64,000 nt of DNA, from assembly GCA_015832175.1 (NCBI GenBank), contig WJXW01000002.1, forward strand, positions 806,001-870,000, in the 5' to 3' direction. Under the pieces are notes generated by a model, which made no database searches, had not been told where the DNA came from, and was given only the letters and a program-made list of their open reading frames with translations. The stretch is from Paraphaeosphaeria minitans (taxonomy: Eukaryota; Ascomycota; Dothideomycetes; Pleosporales; Didymosphaeriaceae). Positions 53,346 through 61,200 of the stretch are shown one piece after another. Position 1 is the stretch's first letter. Every line of letters begins with the position of its first letter. The translations under genes and the position numbers were made by a program.

Positions 53346-54602
53346 TCAGTCACCAATGCCATATTCTCTGAATCCCATTTCGTATAGTCGTGAGATCGCT
53401 CGACCGATTGCAAAACGAACGTCGGTCTCCCCAGCGCCTCCGGTTACAAGTGATGCCTCAGCGAGGCCAGTCGCCGACCACTCGGTTTCGCCGATGAAGG
53501 TCGTCATCATGCTCGAACTGCTCCCTCCCTCACTACGGACGGTCATCTGGCGCGGCAATTGCCCTTGCAAGGGAACATCGGCCGGCCGAACGATGTTGGC
53601 GAAGACCTCGACCAAAGGTGCATCCGAGAGACAAAAGATGCGGACTTTCGATTCGTAGGCAAGATCAACCAGTGTGATAAAGCGACGCACCACGTCCAGG
53701 TCATCTTTTGCGAATTTTCGCAGTTTCGAAATGTAAATATCCTTGGACTGTCGGCAGAGCGCGACGTAATCCGCCGATCCGCGGTAGGAATGGCACATTT
53801 CTTCGAAGGTACTGCTGACAACGAGGCCACTCTCGCCGTTTGGGCGAATGGCGGATACCGAGAGGGCTCGATTCCCATGTACTGCGATTTCGAGACGCTC
53901 TAATTCTTGCCCAGAAAGCTGCTTGTGAAGACTCTCCTTGAACTTGCTAGGATCCAGGAAAAGCACATCAATTCGATCTGCTGGGTCATCACTATTCTTG
54001 GTCCGGTAATCATCTTGGCCTTCCATCTTCCACACTTCGCAGCGGTCCTTTATTTGATGTATGAACGGCACGAATAGGTCCCGGTTGAGACCATTCTCAT
54101 ACAGCTTCTCCGGCGGACGATTACTCGTGCTGACCAGCACACCGCCAGTGCCCCAAATAGCGGAAAATAACCGCTTCAAAATCATCGCATCCGCGATGTC
54201 GGTGACCTGAAACTCATCGAAGCACAACACCTGGCTTTCCGTACGAACGTCCATGCCGATCTGGATCAGAGGGTCGCCGCGGAACGAAGACTGCGAGCGC
54301 GCCTTATGCAGACGCGCATGAACGTCGAGCATAAATTCGTGGAAGTGGATCCTTCGGCGCGAAATTTGAGACGGCAGTGTCGCTGCGAACAAATCTGCAA
54401 TGCGCGACTTGCCGGTCCCCACGCTGCCGTAGATGTACACTCCTCGCGGCGCAGATGCTTTTAACTCGGATTTTGGCTGGGTAAGGCTGGTCTGCAGCTG
54501 GGCGAGGCGAGTGACCAATGCAGCTTGGCCATTATCTTGAGAAAGACGACCACGCGAGATCAGCGCGCGGTATGTAGCTTCGAGAGCTGTTTGGGAGGCC
54601 AT
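53346..54602 (-). CDS. AFG1: Afg1-type AAA+ ATPase
   Basis: Single-exon gene of 418 residues. AFG1/ZapE-family ATPase: Walker A in YIYGSVGTGKSRIADLF, Walker B in QVLCFDEFQVTDIADAM, sensor region GGVLVSTSNRPPEKLYENG, then FVPFIHQIKDRCEVWKME and CRQSKDIYISKLRKFAKDD; the C-terminus is complete. In yeast and animals (LACE1) it sits at the mitochondrial inner membrane and helps degrade cytochrome oxidase subunits. Here the frame starts MASQTALEATYRALISRGRL, directly at the conserved domain, with no obvious mitochondrial presequence. Either an upstream exon is missed or this paralogue is cytosolic. An internal insert (DDYRTKNSDDPADRID) is usual for the eukaryotic branch. Confidence 0.93.
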   Translation of the reverse strand: MASQTALEATYRALISRGRLSQDNGQAALVTRLAQLQTSLTQPKSELKASAPRGVYIYGSVGTGKSRIADLFAATLPSQISRRRIHFHEFMLDVHARLHKARSQSSFRGDPLIQIGMDVRTESQVLCFDEFQVTDIADAMILKRLFSAIWGTGGVLVSTSNRPPEKLYENGLNRDLFVPFIHQIKDRCEVWKMEGQDDYRTKNSDDPADRIDVLFLDPSKFKESLHKQLSGQELERLEIAVHGNRALSVSAIRPNGESGLVVSSTFEEMCHSYRGSADYVALCRQSKDIYISKLRKFAKDDLDVVRRFITLVDLAYESKVRIFCLSDAPLVEVFANIVRPADVPLQGQLPRQMTVRSEGGSSSSMMTTFIGETEWSATGLAEASLVTGGAGETDVRFAIGRAISRLYEMGFREYGIGD

Positions 54603-55162
54603 CTTGGTTGGGGTAACGAATGTCGTTGTGAGTCTTCATCGTGCGCCCATCCCACCCTGGTTACGCGGCTGTGAGGTAGATCGGTTCACAGTACTGAAAA
54701 TGACGCAAATGCACAGTGTAGAAATGGCACATTAGAATGATCGCGCGTGTCGGAGGAACAAAACGATGCATGTGGACGCGATGTGACGGATCCGAGAGGC
54801 GCGATTACCGAATGAATGATCCGTGCCCGCCTTACCGCATTTGATCCTCCAGATATAACAGTATCGCATTTCGAGCATGACCTATGGCCCTACAAGGATC
54901 TCACCATTGTAAATTAACTACAATGCTCAGGGGAGATAGAGAAGACGGTTCTCACATGTTGGACCACCAGCCATGCGATATCTACACTAACTCACGACAT
55001 CGATCACGGCTGAACGCCCCCCTCGCCGCAGAACTTACAATCGCCACAGCAGGTATTCTCCTTGCCAGAGTTCGTGCCTTGTAGACCACCCTCTAACATG
55101 CGCCGAAGTCATGCGTCGTACCAATCACAACTCACTATCCTACAATTATGAGCCGCTCTCGC
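54603..55162. other. Intergenic, no gene seen
   Basis: About 560 bp: promoter of the Afg1-type gene and 3' side of the F-box-like gene. No other signal. Confidence 0.5.
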
Positions 55163-57153
55163 TCATGGAAATTTCGCCTCGAACTCCACTGAATCCATGC
55201 CCCAGATTTCAATCCAGCTCAAACTCTTCGGGTCTACCTGTTCCAACCGCCTCGTCGGCCCATTTCTCAGCTCAACCATAGTTGTCTTCCTCCCACCAAA
55301 GGGGCTACCGTTTTGCGCATTCTCCTGCGCCCTGGCTTTGCCTTTCCCTTTTGGCCAAACCACATCACCCAACTTGAACGCCTTATTGCCCATACCCACG
55401 TACTTGAGTTTGCGATACTGCGGCCGCCACATCTCGGTCGCGAGAGCGAACTGGTGCATCTCGATGTCCGTGGCATCCATGCGAGCTTGGAACAGAGAGC
55501 CTGGCGGATTAAGTATGCGTATTGCCCACAAATTCGGCGCGTTGGAGAAAATCTGGCGCAACGACTCCATGGGTGGAACTGAGCATGCAAACCCGAATTG
55601 CTCGAGGTGGGGCAGCATCTGGCAGACCCTGAAGAGCGCGTCATCTGAGAGCATCCAATGGTCTGAGAGCAGCAGGTGGCGCATGGTGCGATGATTAGAC
55701 TGAATCGCGGCTAGGTAGTCGCCTGCGACGCTTTTGCACTCGCATTCGGTTATTGGGCGTGGCGTTGACATGCTTCCGTTTGTTTGTATGTTCGGAGTGG
55801 TGTTAGAGGAGGGCGAAGTAGGAGTCTGCGCTGTGCTGGTTGCTTTCGAAGACATAGGCTTGCTGACGATGTAGAAGCGCTCCAAACCTTGGAATTTGGT
55901 AAGCATGGTAACCTGTTCTGGCTCGGCTGTGTCGGAGCGGAGCATCTTTAGGTTCTTGGGAATCGGCTGGCTAGGATTGAGGCGCCATGTGTTGTCTAAA
56001 AATACGGTCATGGGGTCTGAAGAACCCATTGAGTTGATCATCGTCACCTCTTCAAATGCGGCAGGGTTCGCTGCCTTCTCGAAACCCTCATCCTGGTGTC
56101 GACAGTATAGGTTGTAGAGTGCGAAGCGCTTCAGAACTATAGGATACCCGGCGGCTATGCAGCGCCCGAAGTAGGCGTTCAGCTGAACGGACTCTTCTCC
56201 AGTTTCACGCATACGTGGATTGAAATGTAGTTTCAAGTTCTCAAGCTTCTTCGACGTGAGAAGGAGGAGGGATATGCTGTCGGGAGAGGCGAGGGGATCT
56301 ATATCGTAGCATATGAGGGTCGTGAGGCTCGGAAGCGGCGGGATGACAGTCGTAGGCCGTGGTATTCGTCTCGAAGGAAAGCGGAGGATTAGAGATGTCA
56401 GCGAGGACTTTTGCATGAGGCCCTCGTAGACAGTGTGTAGCGGTTTGGTATTCAGCTCCCAACTGCGCCTGTCAGTACCTATCCTCGCCTGTAGCAGTCA
56501 ATACACATACGCGAAGGTTGTGAGATTCTTCATTTTATCCATCGCAGCGCGCATTGCCACCTGAAGCAACATGCTATTGTCTGGCACGCGCCCTTTTGAA
56601 TAGTCCTCAACGTCATGTTCCCGCCATTCCCCGATCACCCTGAAAGTCTGCACGTAGTCGGCGAAGTTCCGCGACACCAGCGTGTTCAGCCCCATGGCAA
56701 ATGGACTTCCGCTGCCATAGCCTGTTGGTCTTCCGTTGACATATCGCAGCTCCGCGTAGGTCCGCAGCGTAACTTCTTCATATAGGCGCGGCAGGGTCAT
56801 GTAGTAGAACAGGCGCGAGGTGCGCGTGACGCGCGCGAGGTCGGCGGAATCGTCGAGCTGCAATCGCATTTGTCGTCAGCCATGGCCTTCAGCGCTGCGA
56901 AAGGTCTCGCGCAGCATCCACATACATATTCCAGTATTAGTTGTATTAGATGCAGCGGAAGCTCTCTGCCCTGCCCAGACGCATGCGATCTCGCCGGGCT
57001 GGTAAACCAGCCATGCGCCGGCGCAGTGATGGGTGGCCCTCTTGACGTGTCCGAGAACGGGATGTATTGGGACTCTTTCGTGCTCGGTGGTTTGGAGGTT
57101 GACGTCGTCGCGGTGACCGGCGCAGCGCGGGGTGTGGGTGTAGCTTCCGGCAT
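55163..57153 (-). CDS. F-box-like protein with leucine-rich C-terminus
   Basis: Three exons. Exon 1 (57153 to about 56934) has a Pro/Thr/Ser-rich leader (MPEATPTPRAAPVTATTS), then the F-box start LPLHLIQLILEY. A GTATGT...TTGCAG intron joins it in phase 0 to LDDSADLARVTRTSRLFYYM and LPRLYEEVTLRTY (second half of the F-box) in an exon ending near 56510. The last exon (about 56463-55163) carries leucine-rich scoring-type segments (PSLTTLICYDIDPL, LENLKLHF, LPHLEQFGFACSVPPM, KLKYVGMGNKAFKLGD) and ends VEFEAKFP. F-box proteins link substrates to SCF ubiquitin ligases through Skp1; many fungal members like this have unknown targets. A Ser/Thr-rich insert lies around residue 360. The start codon is the least certain point. 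Confidence 0.7.
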
Positions 57154-57609
57154 TCAGGCGGAGAACCACAGGCGACGATACAATCTGTCACGTAGTGGTT
57201 ATACGCATGCCCGGCGGCGTAGTAGGATGCACAATGTGGGGAAGAAGCTTCTCCGGTGAGAGCGCAAGCTTAGTCTACCTACCGGGAGCTTGCATGTGTC
57301 AGCTTAGCCTAGAAATTCTTCACAGCGTCACACATCCGACTCTCCGGCATCTCCGCCGCATTTGTCCCCGACTTTCCACACTAGAGCTGATCTGCGCATG
57401 GGGTACCGAACCATATAAGTGGCTGATATTCTCAATACGATGTATACGGTGCGGACAGAGATCCCCTGGGGAGGCGACATGAGAAATTCTCATTCTCGCT
57501 CGTGTGCTGTGGCCGTGCTGACAATTGATTGATTCCCAATCAAGGAAATGCACTTTGGGCTCCTCCAAACTACCCCTGAGCCCACCTTCAGAATTCCAAT
57601 AGCGTCAGG
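57154..57609. other. Intergenic, no gene seen
   Basis: About 455 bp between two minus-strand genes: F-box-like promoter and Tdp1 3' side. Nothing else visible. Confidence 0.5.
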
Positions 57610-59404
57610 CTACTGGCCCATGAAGAACCAAGGCTTCTTGCCCTCGTACTTCTCTCCCGGAAACTCGAACGGCACTTCCACCGTTCCTCGAAACGCACTC
57701 ATCGGTGGAACCTCGCCATCACCAAGGCCTTGCAGCATTTCCGCAGGCACGGGCACCACAACACCACACTCCCAATTGTTAATCTTCAATGCACCCTCCT
57801 TTCCGCTTTTCAAGACGCTCTGTGAGCCCCATGCCGATTCTGTTGCATTTGCAGACCCGACATAAGCCCAAGCAAAAGGCGTGCCATCCTTTTCGCGGCC
57901 TCGAGCCAACAGCATCTTGTTGTGCGACAAGAGACCGGTTCGGTTTGATGTGTGGGTCCGGAGACAGTTGCGAGCAAATGTAGGGGCGTTGTAGCTTCTC
58001 GAGTTCAGAGTAATGACTCCGCCGCAGTCTATACCTCCCGTGCTGTTGATGACGGCATCGTTGGTCGGGAAGTAGACACGGAAACAATCAGACCAGCCTC
58101 CGGGAGCTTTGTTGCTCAGCGGCTGGAGCCCACTGGCAGCCAAGTACAGCCTTTCAAGGAATTCCTCTTTCAGCCCACCTATAGAGGACGATGCATAGTC
58201 CAACTCGAGGTGTTCAACTTGGTTCAGGTTCAATCGACGAATGGCTGCTGCAAGACCAGGTAGTCCAGTATCGTTACACCGGGGCCCAGTCGAGTGGCTC
58301 CCTGGTCTATAATACGTGTCAGATTTACATCTACCGCTCTGGAGCCGCTGCACTTACATCGAATGAACAAAAGCAAGGCGGTTCGTTTCGGAAAAGTCAA
58401 ACTTCCGGAGCCCTTCGCGTACTTTCTGGCCAACCTCTTGTGCTTCAAGGAATGCCATTAGAGACTGCCCAAATGCAGTTTCGAGCTTCGCCGCAACTGC
58501 ACCATCAGGTCGACGTGGTAAGTCGATTAGAAAAACAGTATTCTCGAGGACCGCAGCTTGCCATGAACCCACTGACTTTGGATCCTTCCCCGTCTCTCCC
58601 CATTCCACTTGCATCAGATTCGCTGTTGGGACCACGATTCTGAGGTGCGTTTCGTGGAATAACAACATCAATTTGCTGTGCATAGTAGTTGTAGCACGCA
58701 TTGGTGGGAAATGCAGCTTGACATTTGGAGTATTGCATTCAGCAAGCTCTTGGACGATGTTCTGTTTTATCGCATCTGTATTAGCACCGATTATCCACAC
58801 TTGCTTGGTTTTCATCGGGTCTGCCTTGTGGAAAATCCATCTATCGTCCCACTGGAAAGAACTCAAAACGACTATGTTTAGAGTTGGGGCTTGCAAAACC
58901 TCTTCGATGCTAATATCGTCGGTTCGAGGGTGTTTGTATGCCCAGGTGCGCTTGATAGCGCCCTTTGGGTATCGAATCTCACTGGAAGTTTTTTCCCTCT
59001 GCTTGCTTCGAAACTTGTTTCGATGGTCTATCGGGAGAATCACTTCGCTTCCGTTTTCCCAGTCGCGCAAGACGCGCTTCTTCCATGGCTTTCCTATCTA
59101 ATGTGGCAGATGACCCGGTTACTGGCAATTTCGTCATCTGGGCAATGGGAGGTTCTATCTGCGGTTGAGTTTTGCGTTGGCTTTCTGGAGCGTTGGCAGC
59201 TGCATACTGAGGGGGACCATCACCGGATTCTGGTGGTGCAGTAGTGGCGGCGTCCCTGTTCGACACTCCCTCGAGTGAGAGAGCCATGGCCAGTCGTAGA
59301 TCTCTGTCGAAGCTGGACTCCTCTGGGGCCGAACTGCTGGCTGCATCGCGTAAAGAGAGCGCAATCGCGCGCTGAAGCTCGTCTTCATCGTCGGAAGCAG
59401 CCAT
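57610..59404 (-). CDS. TDP1: Tyrosyl-DNA phosphodiesterase Tdp1, apparent frameshift
   Basis: Tdp1 removes topoisomerase I and other adducts from DNA 3' ends. The N-terminus (MAASDDEDELQRAIALSLRD and DRDLRLAMALSLEG) has two ubiquitin-interacting motifs, then MEEARLARLGKRKRSDSP. The catalytic part includes the first HKD motif (TTMHSKLMLLFH), the second (GLLSHNKMLLARGR with GSANATESAWG), and NNWECGVVVP. A GTAAGT...TTATAG intron near 58355 joins FVHS to IPGSHSTGPRCND. Between GKRKRSDSP and YPKGAIKRTWAYKH the frame changes by one near an A6 run at about 58984-58995, and no intron with proper sites explains it. The break lies in a variable linker, so it is either a sequencing/assembly error, or a real lesion that would remove the catalytic domains. 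The catalytic region itself is undamaged. Confidence 0.85.
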
Positions 59405-59745
59405 TCGGTCTGGGTTGGCAGAAGTATTGTGGTGTAGTGCAGCGAGGAGCGAGCTTCGAGTGGGCCCACTAGGCGCATCCGTTAGGGTTGCGCGCTGTCA
59501 CGTGAACGCGTTCTGGTGGCGTTCTGGCTGACTAAGCATGAGAGAAACGCTCTTTCCATTCCACTCTATACAAATCATTGAGGCCAATATGTCTGCGCCA
59601 CAATTGTATAGAGCGTGGAGTCGGACAGTAAAAGACACCGGTGGTACCCTCATAATTCTTTAGCGCGGCGGAGGAGACAGCTTACGTACACATTGCGAAT
59701 ACCGGAGTCCAATCACAGAGTGCGAAGAGACGCGGGGAGGCGGCG
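59405..59745. other. Tdp1 promoter and LINE 5' flank
   Basis: About 340 bp. The LINE 5' end must lie here, but the boundary cannot be placed without another copy or an empty site. No target-site duplication can be checked because the 3' end is outside the window. Confidence 0.45.
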
Positions 59746-61200
59746 ATGCCGACGCGTCCCGGCGGGATGACCGACGAACCCCATACGAACGTCCCCCTAC
59801 CAATCGTCGACGGTGACCAACCGGTACGCCCACAACGCGAATCAAGACCGGTTACCTTCTTCGACGGAACGACATGGCGAGGAACCACGACCGAACCCAC
59901 TACCCTCGACCCAGACGCTGCGCCAGACACGACACGAGTAAACCAACCATCGAACGTACCCGCAAATAAGACCAATCGCATCGCTAGATTACGATCAAGG
60001 CAAAGGAGATCCCCAGAACCTCCACAAACCCGATGGGAAGAGATAACCTGGCTTATAGCAAGCCTACGGGACGTCATCACAAAACAGGAGCGGATGATAG
60101 AGGGTATTAGAACCAACCTGGCCGCACTACAGAGGCAGAACGAAACGCTACAAGGCCAGAACGAAACGTTGCAGGACCAGAACGAGGCGTTAAGCGCGAG
60201 GGTTGACGAGCTTGGAAACCGGATAAAGGAGCTTCAGGAACATAGCAGCGCACATAGGAGTCAGAACGAGACGTTGAAAGAGGGTATTTCTGCCCTTAAG
60301 AGTGAGTTACAGACACTCGGTACGAATCGTCCATCATGGGCCGCAATCGCAGCGCAGGGTAACACAACAGCGCCGGGCAGGCCTCCATCGGTAAACCCTA
60401 GCCCGAGCCAACAAGCAAACGAACAAAAGCTTCCGGGTATCAGTCTTGACCTCTCCGGTGTGATCAGCCCCCAATTTCAGATATCCAACACTAAAGAGAT
60501 CAGAGATCGTGTCCGCCAGGCGTTTAACAGCCACGCGAATACCAAGGACATAGGCTGGTTTGGCATTGCGAGGACAGGAGCAGACCCAAACAGGGTCAAA
60601 ATATGCTTAAGAACGCACGAGGAGGCAGCCAGGATCAAAAGGCATGACGAATGGCTTCAGTCCCATTTCCGAGGAGCTCGTGTCCAGGGCGAGCAATGGT
60701 ACCCGGTCAAAGTCGACAGGGTAAATAAGGCTAGCATATGTGATGATTCGAGAATTCACCTCCGGGAGGATGCCGGAGCGAAGATAGGTGCCGAAAACGG
60801 GGTCGTAGTCAGGAAATTACGCTTCATCGGCCGCCCGAACCCAGACAAGCTCCATTGCTCAGTCGTCCTCTTTCTCGCTAGCAAACAAGAAGCGGAAGAA
60901 CTCATACGGCGCAAGTACCTAGATGTCGACGGTGAGGTAGCGTACACTAAAACCTATGAACCAAGGCCTACCCCTCGACGCTGTTTTAATTGCCACAAGT
61001 TCGACGACCATGAGGCTCGAAGATGCCCGACCAGAGAGCCGACATGCGGATTCTGTGCTAGAACCGGTCACGTAGAACGCGACTGTGCTTCGGAGACTCC
61101 GAAGTGTGTTAATTGCTCCGGCCCACATAAGGCCAGCGATAGAGGATGCCCTGAATATAAAAGACTCCTGCAGGAAGTAAATCCCCTACGCCATGCCTAG
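59746..61200 (+). CDS. LINE ORF1, CCHC nucleic-acid-binding protein
   Basis: 484 residues. The N-terminal 100 residues are Pro/Thr/Arg-rich and disordered. A coiled coil (about residues 95-195) contains heptad-like repeats QNETLQG, QNETLQD and QNEALSA, suited to trimer or multimer formation. The middle domain (KEIRDRVRQAFNSHANTKDI, RFIGRPNPDKLHCSVVLFLA) resembles the RRM-like middle domain of fungal LINE ORF1 proteins. The C-terminus carries three zinc knuckles: CFNCHKFDDHEARRC, CGFCARTGHVERDC and CVNCSGPHKASDRGC. By analogy with other LINEs it packages the element RNA into a ribonucleoprotein. It ends RHA and TAG, overlapping the ORF2 start by 8 nt. Confidence 0.9.
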   Translation: MPTRPGGMTDEPHTNVPLPIVDGDQPVRPQRESRPVTFFDGTTWRGTTTEPTTLDPDAAPDTTRVNQPSNVPANKTNRIARLRSRQRRSPEPPQTRWEEITWLIASLRDVITKQERMIEGIRTNLAALQRQNETLQGQNETLQDQNEALSARVDELGNRIKELQEHSSAHRSQNETLKEGISALKSELQTLGTNRPSWAAIAAQGNTTAPGRPPSVNPSPSQQANEQKLPGISLDLSGVISPQFQISNTKEIRDRVRQAFNSHANTKDIGWFGIARTGADPNRVKICLRTHEEAARIKRHDEWLQSHFRGARVQGEQWYPVKVDRVNKASICDDSRIHLREDAGAKIGAENGVVVRKLRFIGRPNPDKLHCSVVLFLASKQEAEELIRRKYLDVDGEVAYTKTYEPRPTPRRCFNCHKFDDHEARRCPTREPTCGFCARTGHVERDCASETPKCVNCSGPHKASDRGCPEYKRLLQEVNPLRHA

